Shown here piece by piece: positions 7,415 through 15,245 of a stretch of 64,000 nucleotides of DNA. Both the position numbers and the translations under genes were made by a program. The stretch comes from Candidatus Fukatsuia endosymbiont of Tuberolachnus salignus. GTDB taxonomy: Bacteria; Pseudomonadota; Gammaproteobacteria; Enterobacterales; Enterobacteriaceae. Each line of letters opens with the position of its first letter. Position 1 is the first letter of the stretch. Under the pieces are notes generated by a model. That model saw nothing but the letters and a program-made list of their open reading frames with translations. It made no database searches and was not told the origin of the DNA. The stretch covers positions 2,108,001-2,172,000 of the forward strand of contig NZ_OZ034983.1 in the NCBI RefSeq assembly GCF_964030845.1. The letters run 5' to 3'.

Positions 7415-7439
7415 GAAAGGAACAACTGTGGGCTATATT
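7415..7439 (+). repeat. 25-bp direct repeat, right copy
   Basis: Identical to 6845-6869. It sits at the head of the structured leader before the Rha-like gene, which suggests this is the original position and the other copy is the duplicate. Confidence 0.85.
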
Positions 7440-7440
7440 C

Positions 7441-7640
7441 GCTACAGGTGCTGAACACACCCAGTAAGCGGAATCCCGCGCCCGAAAGCTTTGCGGTTTT
7501 TTTTCGTCCATAGATTGTTATGGTCGGGTAGCGAGCAGCTATACAATACCTCTGCCGAGGAGGGAAAAATGCTGGCCGTCTTACTGCGGTGTTCAAGTAC
7601 CCGACCACCCATCTGAACAATGGGTAATTTGAACAAACAG
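7441..7640 (+). ncRNA. Structured phage leader RNA, C4-antisense-like
   Basis: No protein gene fits here, but the sequence folds. A long-range 9-bp stem pairs GGTCGGGTA (7522-7530) with TACCCGACC (7598-7606). Inside it is a CCTC...GAGG hairpin, and just outside is an ACCCAT/ATGGGT hairpin (7607-7625). An upstream G/C stem-loop near 7470-7500 ends in a T8 run. C4 antisense RNAs of P1, P7 and many prophages lie directly upstream of antirepressor genes, as here (Rha gene at 7654). The family assignment is inference; the stems are visible. Confidence 0.45.
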
Positions 7641-7653
7641 TAAGGATGTAATC

Positions 7654-8241
7654 ATGACTACTCAACTTTTAGCACTAACTCCAGAAGTTATTATCAATAA
7701 CGGCAAAGCTGTCACTACCTCCCAAGCTGTAGCTGGCTATTTCTCTAAGCTACACAAAGATGTGCTCAAAAAAGTAGATACTTTGAATTGTTCATTTGAA
7801 TTTAACGAGCGTAATTTTACGCCCGTTGAATATACAGATGCCAAAGGTGAAAAACGCCCCATGTACGAAATGACCAAGGACGGCTTTATGTTTTTGGTTA
7901 TGGGATTCACTGGAAAGAAAGCGGCAATATTCAAAGAAGCCTACATTGCGGAATTTAATCGCATGGAAGCTGAGTTATACGATACTTCAAGAATATCCAA
8001 GAACAATAGCAAACCCACCCAGATTGAAATAGATTGCTATCATATTCAAGCATTTATGGAACATTTTACCGCCATTTCTGATGCGTGGCGGCATGAAATA
8101 TATCCAGCATTAGTAAAACTAAATTCACCCTTAGCCTATCGTCTTTGTGATCGTTTCAAAGATGGGATGGTATTCGCCAATTTTGTTAATAGAAGCCTAA
8201 AAGCCCAGCTCCCCACTGGCGCAACACCAAGACGTAATTAA
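7654..8241 (+). CDS. Rha family phage regulatory protein
   Basis: A 195-residue protein. Residues 1-105 are a Rha domain (VTTSQAVAGYFSKLHKDVLK, then YEMTKDGFMFLVMGFTGKKA, AYIAEFNRMEAEL). The remainder is helical and not recognised. Rha proteins are lambdoid prophage regulators; some interfere with phage growth in IHF-deficient hosts. Its leader has the fold described at 7441-7640. Confidence 0.85.
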   Translation: MTTQLLALTPEVIINNGKAVTTSQAVAGYFSKLHKDVLKKVDTLNCSFEFNERNFTPVEYTDAKGEKRPMYEMTKDGFMFLVMGFTGKKAAIFKEAYIAEFNRMEAELYDTSRISKNNSKPTQIEIDCYHIQAFMEHFTAISDAWRHEIYPALVKLNSPLAYRLCDRFKDGMVFANFVNRSLKAQLPTGATPRRN

Positions 8242-8303
8242 TCTCTCATCCCGGTAACGTACCGGGATTCTATGAATCGCAATTCATTTGTGAGGAATTT
8301 TGC

Positions 8304-8636
8304 ATGCCAAATATCATTGATATTCATCAACAAGCCCCATTAAATCCCGAAAACTTACCGGTGATCATCTACCACAAGCAGCGCGTCATCAGCACCGAAC
8401 TGTTGGCACAAGGTTACGGCACTGATGGTAATAACATTCAGCAAAATTTTAAACGGAATAAGGAGAGATTCATTGAGGGCAAGCATTATTACAAGGTAGA
8501 AGGTGAAGAGCTTAAAGCGTTCAGGAACCAATTGACAGTCAGTCGGTTAATAAACATACAACACGCTGGAATCATCCCAAGATGGGTACCTTTTCGGTTA
8601 TCGGGTGGGAAGTGCCCGCAAATCACACTTCACTGA
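8304..8636 (+). CDS. ORF6N-domain phage antirepressor, apparently truncated
   Basis: A 110-residue protein. Residues 16-75 match an ORF6N/KilA-N-type domain (LPVIIYHKQRVISTELLAQG, YGTDGNNIQQNFKRN, FIEGKHYYKVEGEELK). After about residue 80 the sequence becomes unlike the family and stops, so the C-terminal half of a normal ~200-residue antirepressor is missing. A frameshift around 8560-8600 or a recombination event is likely. A clear GAGG site precedes the ATG. Confidence 0.6.
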   Translation: MPNIIDIHQQAPLNPENLPVIIYHKQRVISTELLAQGYGTDGNNIQQNFKRNKERFIEGKHYYKVEGEELKAFRNQLTVSRLINIQHAGIIPRWVPFRLSGGKCPQITLH

Positions 8637-8677
8637 TGAGTTAATCACCACATAAATTCAAGATAAGGAATTTCTCT

Positions 8678-9442
8678 ATGTCAAATGTCATCACTATCTA
8701 TCAACAGGTAAAAATGTCTAGCCGTGAAATTGCTCAACTAACGGATAAACAGCATAAACATGTTCTCGATGATTGTCGAAAAATGTTCGAATCGATCAAC
8801 ATTCAATCGGCCGAGTTTTCGGCCGATTACAAAGACGCCAGTGGTCGCACTTATCAGGAATATTTACTTGACCAAGATTTAACCATGACATTGGTCATGG
8901 GCTACAGCATTTCGCTACGCTATAAAGTCGCCACTCGCTGGCGTGAGCTGGAACAGAAAACAACACGGCCTATCTGCGTATTGCCTAATTTCGAAGATCC
9001 CCCTGTTGCGGCTATGGCATGGGCAGAGCAGTTTCGTGAAAAAACCAGGCTAGCCTTAGTGAACAAAGAACAGGAAGCGGAATTAAAGGAGTTGAAGAAC
9101 CTGTTTAAGGAAGGAATAACGACCACTCAGTTTTGCAAAATGCTCAACGGTATTAATATACAACAGATTAATCACTGTTTGGCAGAAAGAAATTGGCTTT
9201 ATAACGAAAGTAAATCCCATATCCGCTGGCGTGCAACCTCTTATGCGCGTGACCGATATTTGACGGAACATCAACATAAAATCAGCATTCATAGCGGTGA
9301 TGACTTTATCAAGTACCAACCCGTTTTACTGCGCAAAGGGGCAATCCGATTGTTTGACCTCTACCGCAAAAATAAGTTGCCAATGAAAACCCATTGGAAT
9401 GGGCACTTCACCCACGAAAAAGAACTTAGCATCGCATCATAA
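8678..9442 (+). CDS. Rha/KilAC two-domain phage antirepressor
   Basis: A 254-residue protein. Residues 1-90 are a Rha domain (SREIAQLTDKQHKHVLDDCRK, LLDQDLTMTLVMGYSISLRYK). Residues ~130-245 are a KilAC/Ant domain (TTTQFCKMLNGINIQQINH, LAERNWLYNES, LRKGAIRLFDLYRK). This is the usual architecture of lambdoid antirepressors that inactivate CI-type repressors. The gene looks complete. It is the last recognisable phage gene before the mobile-element stack. Confidence 0.85.
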   Translation: MSNVITIYQQVKMSSREIAQLTDKQHKHVLDDCRKMFESINIQSAEFSADYKDASGRTYQEYLLDQDLTMTLVMGYSISLRYKVATRWRELEQKTTRPICVLPNFEDPPVAAMAWAEQFREKTRLALVNKEQEAELKELKNLFKEGITTTQFCKMLNGINIQQINHCLAERNWLYNESKSHIRWRATSYARDRYLTEHQHKISIHSGDDFIKYQPVLLRKGAIRLFDLYRKNKLPMKTHWNGHFTHEKELSIAS

Positions 9443-9499
9443 ACCAACGGAGTCACATACCATGAAAACATAAACATTTACAACAAGATTATAAAACAG

Positions 9500-9940
9500 T
9501 AGAGTAGGTCTCTGGTTTGACATCATCTCCCCAGCGACCTCTCGTCAAACCGTGCTTGCAGTTTTCCCGCACACGGCTTTCCGACTGTCTTCTTTCCACA
9601 GCGTTACGACGGCACAGGTCGGGCATACCGACTCCCTTCATCTCCGGTTACGGACAGGCTGTACAGCTTAAACAGCCCGTGGTAATCGTAGAACCAGGAC
9701 GGCGGGTGGTCCCTCCACCCCTTACCCCGTTTCTTGTGCTTCTTCCGCAACATGATGCAGAGTGTCCATATCGTGTAATTCGCTATGCTCAAGAAATGCT
9801 TCCTTGAATTACCTGTCTTGAAGTAATTCCCCCATCCGCGAAGAATCGGGTTTACCTTTTCTTTCACCAATGTGGGCCAATCCCAGTGCTGCCCTTTTCG
9901 GACAACATCACGGATTTTCTGCTTAACAGATACCGTCTTG
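9500..9940 (-). mobile_element. 3' end of a group II intron (maturase C-terminus plus domains V-VI)
   Basis: On the minus strand, 9604 to about 9935 encodes the C-terminal part of a group II intron reverse transcriptase: NPILRGWGNYFKTGN, then RKKHKKRGKGW, then PPSWFYDYHGLFKLY, the maturase/X-domain hallmark. Downstream, the reverse complement of 9541-9580 has the domain V pattern AGCCGTGTGCGGG...GCACGGTTT, and the element ends near 9500 with CCTACTCTAC. The polymerase domain and 5' half are absent, cut by the IS110 insertion, so the intron cannot move by itself. Confidence 0.85.
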
Positions 9941-11105
9941 CCCATCATGATGCAAGTGCTATTTTTGTATCGAATGGGATGCCTGATTTCAGCACACCAT
10001 ACGCCAGTTGGAGTAATTTGCGCATTGCCGCACAGACGCCCATTTTACCCCCTTTATGGCGTGATACGAGTCGTTGCCACTGTGCTTTCACTATCGGATT
10101 ACAAGAAAGGGCAGCCAGAGCGGGCATATACAACGCTTTCCTGAGCTCGGTATGACCCCGTTTTGATAGGCGGCTCCGTCCTTTAAATAAACCTGATTCA
10201 CAAAGTTTTGGGTTAAGCCCGGCATAGGCCACCACTGCCTTACTGTTAGTGAATTTTGACACATTACCCACATACGCCAGCAAACTGGCACTTAGTATTT
10301 CACCGATACCAGGAATACTCTCCAGCAACGCTTTATTTTTCTTTAAGTCAGGATCGTTATCGATATGGTTTTTTATTTTTTCTTTGGTGGCCTGGATTTG
10401 TTGTTTAAGTGCAGAAATGATTTCAAGCAGTGAGGATTGAACGACATCGTCAGCCACTGATTGCCGATTTTCTTGCATTTGCCTCATTTCCTCTAAACTC
10501 TTTAGATGGCGTACTAGCGCGGTTAATTGACGTTCGCTCAAGGGAGGAGGAGTCCAGAGGACAGGTGTATGCAGTGCGCAGTAGCGCACTATCATTTTTG
10601 CATCCCCCTGATCCGTCTTGTTCCGACTCAGTTCACTCTCACCAAAGGCATGAATACGTGATGGGTTTTCTAGGCTGACGTCAATGCCATTATCAACTAA
10701 GAACATAGCCAGTGGAACACTGTAACTCCCTGTGGCTTCGAGACAAATATGACAATCCCCGTAAGGGATAAGCCATTTCAGTAGTTGGCTAAATCCAGAG
10801 GGGGTATTCGGGAATGCTTTTGTTTTATACTTTTTTCTCTCTACCCACACTGCAACATCGAATTTTAATTTGGCAACATCAATACCCACTGCGGTCTTGT
10901 CCATGGCTGATTCTCCCATGAAAAACAGATAATTAAATGATCGCCCCGACCTTCCTTATAAATACGTGCTCTTAGCACAAGATACCGTTCGGTCTTACAG
11001 GCGACGATAAATATGTCACCGGGGTTTTATCTGACTGCACAAGCTTTAAGCCTAAGGGCGCAAACAAACTCTCCGGTGACATCCCAATGATCAGTTGGGG
11101 ATCAT
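9925..11105 (-). mobile_element. IS110 family insertion sequence
   Basis: One intact transposase gene with a ~180-bp non-coding left end (10920-11105) and a very short right end. It sits at the joint between the truncated group II intron and a truncated IS481 element. IS110 elements leave no conspicuous inverted repeats, so the ends are estimated from where the neighbouring sequences break off. Confidence 0.8.
9945..10904 (-). CDS. IS110 transposase (DEDD/Tnp_20), intact
   Basis: A 319-residue recombinase. The N-terminal RuvC-like DEDD domain has VGIDVAKLKFDVAV, LEATGSYSVPLA and NKTDQGDAKMI. A coiled linker follows. The C-terminal Tnp_20 domain has LESIPGIGEILSASLLAYVG, AYAGLNPKLCESG and GRSRLSKRGHTELRKALYMP, with the conserved serine in RLSKRG. 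Such enzymes are guided by a bridge RNA from the element's own non-coding end. The start at 10904 follows GGGAGA; an alternative in-frame ATG is at 10919. No stops or frameshifts are seen. Confidence 0.92.
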   Translation of the reverse strand: MDKTAVGIDVAKLKFDVAVWVERKKYKTKAFPNTPSGFSQLLKWLIPYGDCHICLEATGSYSVPLAMFLVDNGIDVSLENPSRIHAFGESELSRNKTDQGDAKMIVRYCALHTPVLWTPPPLSERQLTALVRHLKSLEEMRQMQENRQSVADDVVQSSLLEIISALKQQIQATKEKIKNHIDNDPDLKKNKALLESIPGIGEILSASLLAYVGNVSKFTNSKAVVAYAGLNPKLCESGLFKGRSRLSKRGHTELRKALYMPALAALSCNPIVKAQWQRLVSRHKGGKMGVCAAMRKLLQLAYGVLKSGIPFDTKIALAS

Positions 11106-11541
11106 CAACCTTTGAAAGTTAATAATCAAGATATAAGGGTGCAACCAAACCGAGCGAACACCACTGCCGGAAATCATTATCCCCTGTCGGTTAAGTTCAT
11201 TCGCCACACGGTGCTGACCATAAGCAGGATAGTCGTAAGCCATATTCACCACCGCTTGTTCTATATGCGGCTCCACTCGATTTTTTTCGAGTGGTTTTTT
11301 ACGGCTTATTTCCACCAAGGCTGGCTCACCTCCCTGCTCATACAGCTTTTTAAAACGCTAATAACTGTCTCTGCTGTAGCCCATGACTTTACACGCTGAC
11401 TGAACATTACACAGCTGTTTTGCCAGGTCAAGTAAGCCGAGTTTCGGTTTGATTATTTTTGCTGTTTGATTCATTTCTAACACGCCTTCATTTAATATTA
11501 AATATATTGAAATGTCAGATTAAATTCAAACTTTTACATCA
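11105..11541 (-). pseudogene. IS481-type transposase, 5' fragment with premature stop
   Basis: On the minus strand a frame starts at 11474 (MNQTAKIIKPKLGLLDLAKQ) and continues KVMGYSRDSY, then an in-frame TAG, then RFKKLYEQGGEPALVEISRK and PAYGQHRVANELNRQGI. This is the N-terminal helix-turn-helix half of an IS481/IS3-like transposase. It is cut at about 11105 by IS110. The element's left end (TGATGTAAAAGTTTG) begins at 11541, inside an IS701-like gene. A matching C-terminal piece lies at 28976-29235. Confidence 0.8.
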
Positions 11542-11985
11542 ATGAAACAGCTCTATCTTCTTACTCCGTTTTTTTGCTAGCACAGTATCATCCGCAATCA
11601 GTAAACAAGGCGCTCCCCGCTCAATCGAGGGCGTGACAAGTTGCCACAACTCTTTGGGACGAAAACAGCGGCTCTTTAACCTGCGAATTACGCTATCATG
11701 GGATACCCTCGACGGGCTCACTTCTGACAACGCCAGACCAGAATATCTCACACTATAGCAGGCGCCATGTAACGTGATCACTTTTGTTAATAAATATTAA
11801 TTAATATCAATATGTTATTTCTGATTTTCATAATCAACTTATACGGCCCCTGCCATACTCCCTTGTAAAAATGCTTTATAAAGGTCTTTCGTACATGGAT
11901 AACCTGACATCTCATTACCATTCTTATCTTTTTTTCTACTCTCTTTTTACCATCATTTATTACAGTGCGAAACTCGTGACGGATT
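11542..11985 (-). pseudogene. IS701-like transposase, N-terminal fragment interrupted by a MITE
   Basis: The segment shares its sequence with the fuller copy at 35449-36486: SEVSPSRVSHDSVIRRLKSR, then FRPKELWQLV and ADDTVLAKKRSKKIELF. The frame is interrupted by the 104-bp MITE at 11754-11857 and ends at 11541, where IS481 begins. The upstream part (11880-11985) matches the leader of the other copy. It interrupts an AraC gene at about 12005. Confidence 0.8.
11754..11857 (+). repeat. 104-bp MITE, copy 1
   Basis: Terminal inverted repeats TATAGCAGGCGCC... and a diverged right end (...CCCCTGCCATA) enclose an AT-rich core with TTAATAAATATTAATTAATA. Three other copies of exactly the same length lie at 21968-22071, 24277-24380 and 34682-34785. 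No coding capacity. Confidence 0.85.
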
Positions 11986-12004
11986 GAATGCCAGCCTATA
12001 CGAA

Positions 12005-12225
12005 GCATGTTTTAGCCTCATCAATTGGATATAACGCCAGACCGGAATACCGCAGTAGCTGGAAAATTGCCGGTGAAAGTGATACGGCGAAAAGTTTGCC
12101 ACTTCACTAAGCTTCTCCAACGAGAGCGAATCATCTAGATGGCGTTCGATGTAGTTAAATACCGGATTAAATCGTTTTGCGTAGGTATCAGTTTTATCGT
12201 CGTGCATTACATCTTCCCATTGCAT
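12005..12225 (-). pseudogene. AraC-family regulator, N-terminal fragment
   Basis: Reads AKRFNPVFNYIERHLDDSLS, LEKLSEVANFSPYHFHRQF and YIQLMRLKHASYRLAF, the first helix-turn-helix of an AraC/XylS DNA-binding domain like those of the Rob/GyrI-type group. Everything after the second helix is missing because the IS701-like element starts at about 12005. It can no longer be a working regulator. Confidence 0.75.
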
Positions 12226-12383
12226 CCTCCATTTCGATCACACTATGCCTGGACACAAAAGATAAAGCCTGACTGATCTTGCTGACCTTTGTGTTTCGAT
12301 TGATGGAACCTGTACTACTATAGCGGTGCGGTATAGTACAGCACGGGCCAATGGAACGAAGAACAGGCTAAGCGGAGTCTATT

Positions 12384-12657
12384 CTATCTGACTACTTCTA
12401 ATATGTTACCCAATCCCTGATGCATAAAATCAATAAGCGCCCTTGTCTTTACCGGCAAATAGCGACGATTTGAATAAAGTACGAACAATTGTAATGGGGC
12501 CGCCGGCTGTTCAAATTCAACCTCCATTAAGCGTCCATCGGTAATACTGGACTGGCAGGCTTGTCTCGACAAAATAGCAAAGCCAACGCCAGAAACCGCA
12601 GCACGTAAGGCCATCTTTCCACTGTGGACGAGAGTGCCCGTTCACCACTATTGTTTT
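12384..12657 (-). pseudogene. LysR-family regulator, C-terminal remnant
   Basis: Reads ALRAAVSGVGFAILSRQACQ, LMEVEFEQPAAPLQLFVLYS and YLPVKTRALIDFM, the end of a LysR substrate-binding domain. Upstream residues (VVNGHSRPQWKD) continue in another frame to about 12657, and then the IS3 remnant begins. Over 200 N-terminal residues, including the DNA-binding part, are gone. Confidence 0.75.
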
Positions 12658-13482
12658 ATCGTTGTGCAGAAATCAAAACCATCATCGGCCGTTCTACTTC
12701 TTCAGTCAGCGCCGGGTTCTTCGCAATCTGCTGCTGACAGGGGAATTTATATCGCATCTGAGTCTACGTTTTATCGGGTGCTCAAAGCTAACAAATTGTT
12801 CACTCCTAGATGTCGAGAGAGAAGTTATAAGCGCCCATGCGCACAAAAAACGACAGCACCGAATCAAGTATGGTCCTGGGATATCAGTTATTTACCAACA
12901 CCTATAAAAGGCCGGCATCTTTACCTCTACATGATGATGGACATTTTCAGTCGGAAAATTGTGGGGGCAGATGTTTTTGAACAAGAATCCGGCGAACAGG
13001 CTGCAGAGCTACTGCAACGATGCATCTGGAGAGAAAAATGCGCTGACAAAAAAATTATTCTTCACTCAGCTAATGGTAGTCCCATGCGCAGTTATACCCT
13101 GTTGGCGAAAATGTGCGATCTGGGGGTAATTAGTTCATATTCCCGCCCGCGAGTCAGTAATGATAACCCTTATTCTGAATCATTGTTTCGAACGGTGAAA
13201 TATTGCCCCCAGTGGCCGCCCGAGGGTTTTACCTTGCTCAATGATGCCAGAACCTGGGTAACCCAGTTCGTGGACTGGTACAACCTTGAGCATAAACACA
13301 GTGGTATCAAATAGGTTACTCCAGATGAGCGTCATAGGGGAGCAGACAGAGAAATATCAGCCAAACGGAAAGCCGTCTATGGATTAGCTCGAGCTAAAAA
13401 ACCCGAACGTTGGAGCAAAGGCTGTCGTAACTGGAATTTTATTCATGAAGTGATGCTGTATCCGGAAGCAAATGCTGCATAA
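12650..13482 (+). pseudogene. IS3 family transposase OrfB, degraded
   Basis: The frame reads RGIYIASESTFYRVLKANKL, WSWDISYLPTPIKGRHLYLY, MMMDIFSRKIVG, SYSRPRVSNDNPYSESLFRT and WYNLEHKHSGIK, then TAG at 13312-13314, then continues VTPDERHRGAD to about 13482. The second catalytic aspartate has become alanine (HSANGSPM for the usual HSDNGSPM). The N-terminal part before RGIYIAS is scrambled by frameshifts. The stop and the lost catalytic residue make it inactive. Confidence 0.85.
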
Positions 13483-13526
13483 AATTAGAAATAAGGCGAC
13501 AACTAGCTTGAAAAACAGCGAAGAAT

Positions 13527-14144
13527 CTATCTATCCTGATGTTCATAATTAAAAATAGGCAAGCCTAAACGAAATCGTAATGCAAGTAATCGGGCGCTCA
13601 ACCCCACTACCAGGGTAATAAAGACAATCCAGTTGTGTGGCAAAACAGTGTACTGAAGTGCTATATAAATCCATGACGCAGCAAAAGATATCCCCGCATA
13701 AATCTCCTTCTGGAATACTAAGGGAATACAGTTGCAAAACATATCACGTAATACACCGCCAAAAACACCGGTGATCACCGCAGAGATAGCTGCGATAATG
13801 TTACTGTACCCCATATCTAGAGCAACCTGGGCACCAATAATTGAAAACACAATTAATCCGATGGCGTCAAGCACCAGAAACAGCCGCCGCAGATGTTTCA
13901 TCAGGGGGGCAACCCAAGTAGTGATGATTGCGGCAACGGCAACAATAACAATGTATTTAGGATGTTCGACCCAGCTCAAAGGATAATGACCTAACAACAT
14001 ATCTCTAACTGATCCCCCGCCTATAGCGGTTACAGAAGCAATAATAACGACACCAAAGGTATCCATCTGACGACGACCGGCAGCTAATGCACCTGTCATC
14101 GCTTCCGCGGTGATGCCAACAATATAAAGGATACTAAGTAACAT
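13527..14144 (-). CDS. yicG: YicG/TRIC-type membrane protein (UPF0126)
   Basis: A 205-residue protein with about seven hydrophobic segments arranged as two repeats, each holding a G-rich loop: SVTAIGGGSVRDMLLGHYPL and ITGVFGGVLRDMFCN. This is the duplicated UPF0126/TRIC fold of E. coli YicG, an inner-membrane protein linked to glycine uptake. Length and both repeats are normal, so it looks intact. It lies alone on the minus strand between an IS3 remnant and the ribosomal genes. Confidence 0.85.
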   Translation of the reverse strand: MLLSILYIVGITAEAMTGALAAGRRQMDTFGVVIIASVTAIGGGSVRDMLLGHYPLSWVEHPKYIVIVAVAAIITTWVAPLMKHLRRLFLVLDAIGLIVFSIIGAQVALDMGYSNIIAAISAVITGVFGGVLRDMFCNCIPLVFQKEIYAGISFAASWIYIALQYTVLPHNWIVFITLVVGLSARLLALRFRLGLPIFNYEHQDR

Positions 14145-14184
14145 AGTGGCTCATAACGATTTTAAATAGGCTCTAAGAAAAAAT

Positions 14185-14310
14185 AAACCTCGCATAACCC
14201 GCTATGGTGTGCATGCAAGGTTACGTGATACTAGCAATCCTCACGTACTCGTATGTACACAGCGGTTGCTGTGTGCTTTTACTTCACATAACAAACAGAC
14301 AGTTTTGCAA
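14185..14310 (+). repeat. Diverged copy of the ~145-bp intergenic repeat
   Basis: Contains CGCATAACCCGCTATGGTGTG, ...TGTACACAGCGGTTGCTGTG and ends AGTTTTGCAAAAAGTCTA, matching the ends and centre of the repeats at 17813-17957 and 56815-56950 in inverted orientation. Confidence 0.55.
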
Positions 14311-14340
14311 AAAGTCTAATATAACACTGATGCTACATGG

Positions 14341-14370
14341 AAAAAAAACCCGACCAAGGCCGGGTTTTCA
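14341..14370 (-). terminator. Terminator of the rpmB-rpmG operon
   Basis: On the minus strand AACCCG...CGGGTT arms around GCCTTGGT are followed by eight T residues, 15 bases after the rpmG stop. A typical strong Rho-independent terminator. Confidence 0.8.
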
Positions 14371-14384
14371 TTACGCCAACAAAA

Positions 14385-14558
14385 CTACTTAATCTTCGCT
14401 TCTTTATACATTACGTGTCGACGGACAGTTGCAGTAGGATCAAATTTCTTCAATTCTAATTTTTCCGGCTTAGTACGTTTGTTCTTTGTGGTGGTATAAA
14501 AATGCCCCGTACCAGCAGAAGAAACGAGTTTGATCTTTTCACGAGCATTTTTAGCCAT
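14385..14558 (-). CDS. rpmG: 50S ribosomal protein L33
   Basis: A 57-residue basic protein, MAKNAREKIKLVSSAGTGHF, then YTTTKNKRTKPEKLELKKFD and HVMYKEAKIK, the L33 sequence of enterobacteria. It carries two extra residues (PTATVRRH in place of PVVRQH), making it 57 rather than 55. It has no zinc-binding cysteines, as is normal for this lineage. Its ATG lies inside the extended end of rpmB, overlapping by 8 bases. Confidence 0.93.
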   Translation of the reverse strand: MAKNAREKIKLVSSAGTGHFYTTTKNKRTKPEKLELKKFDPTATVRRHVMYKEAKIK

Positions 14559-14832
14559 GATTCAGCTCCTCAATACTTTTTTTTCCAAGATTTTTCTTTG
14601 TGGGATCGGAGATGATGCCGAGGCCGATTAAAACCGTTTCGACACCCTTTTTATCAATAACTCGCATACCTTTAGCAGACACACGCAAAGTGATAAAGCG
14701 TTTTTCCTGTTCAACCCAAAAACGGTGACGATGTAAGTTAGGTAGAAAACGGCGTTTAGTCGCATTCATCGCATGAGAACGTTTATTACCGCTCATCGGG
14801 CGTTTGCCAGTAACTTGGCAGACTTGAGACAT
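14551..14832 (-). CDS. rpmB: 50S ribosomal protein L28 with altered C-terminus
   Basis: A 93-residue protein. Residues 1-68 match L28 closely (MSQVCQVTGKRPMSGNKRSH, NATKRRFLPNLH, KRFITLRVSAKGMRVIDKKG). The normal enterobacterial end is about ten residues more (AELRARGEKY). Here it is replaced by a longer, unrelated tail (LGIISDPTKKNLGKKSIEEL and on) that runs into the start of rpmG. ATG 14832 is chosen because the L28 family begins there and AGAAATA lies upstream. The tail suggests a frameshift or insertion tolerated at the surface-exposed end. Confidence 0.9.
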   Translation of the reverse strand: MSQVCQVTGKRPMSGNKRSHAMNATKRRFLPNLHRHRFWVEQEKRFITLRVSAKGMRVIDKKGVETVLIGLGIISDPTKKNLGKKSIEELNHG

Positions 14833-14902
14833 ATTTATTTCTCCAAAAATCAAATCAGATCGAGCTTCACAGCAGAATATAGCTGCCTCATCAGGTTTTA
14901 GA

Positions 14903-15091
14903 ACAGGCCTCTTGCGAAAGCTGAAAGTTACCTAAAAGCCGAAGGCTACTTGAAACCGGCCACTTGCTGCGTAATGTGGATCCTGCATCACAAGGCATCC
15001 CCAATCTTCATGTATTCTGCTGTATACATTCCGCTTGCTGTACTTCGTATGCTTTTCTCCCTCCGCTACAGTTTCGCAAAAGGTCTAATCA
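14903..15091 (+). repeat. Diverged relative of the ~145-bp intergenic repeat
   Basis: Starts AGGCCTCTTGCGAAAG and ends CAGTTTCGCAAAAGGTCTA, the same terminal pattern (AGACYTCTTGCAAAA) as the copies near 17813 and 56815. The centre is diverged. The remaining sequence up to radC (15092-15245) shows no gene. Confidence 0.5.
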
Positions 15092-15245
15092 AATCAGAAA
15101 CAGCCAAACGGGTCAAAAACCTACCTAGAGATAGATCCTTCACACCGAACCCAGAGTTCCTAAAAGTCGCGTAGTATACGCCTTACAACGTCAGTGCTCA
15201 AGTCCCGAACGAGCAAACACCTTCGAAGGACAGCGAAAAATATCT

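Noticed and set aside
7654..9442. Antirepressor cluster as a new defence island
   Set aside because: The domains (Rha, ORF6N, KilAC) are standard prophage regulators, and no defence effector domains are present apart from HicAB.
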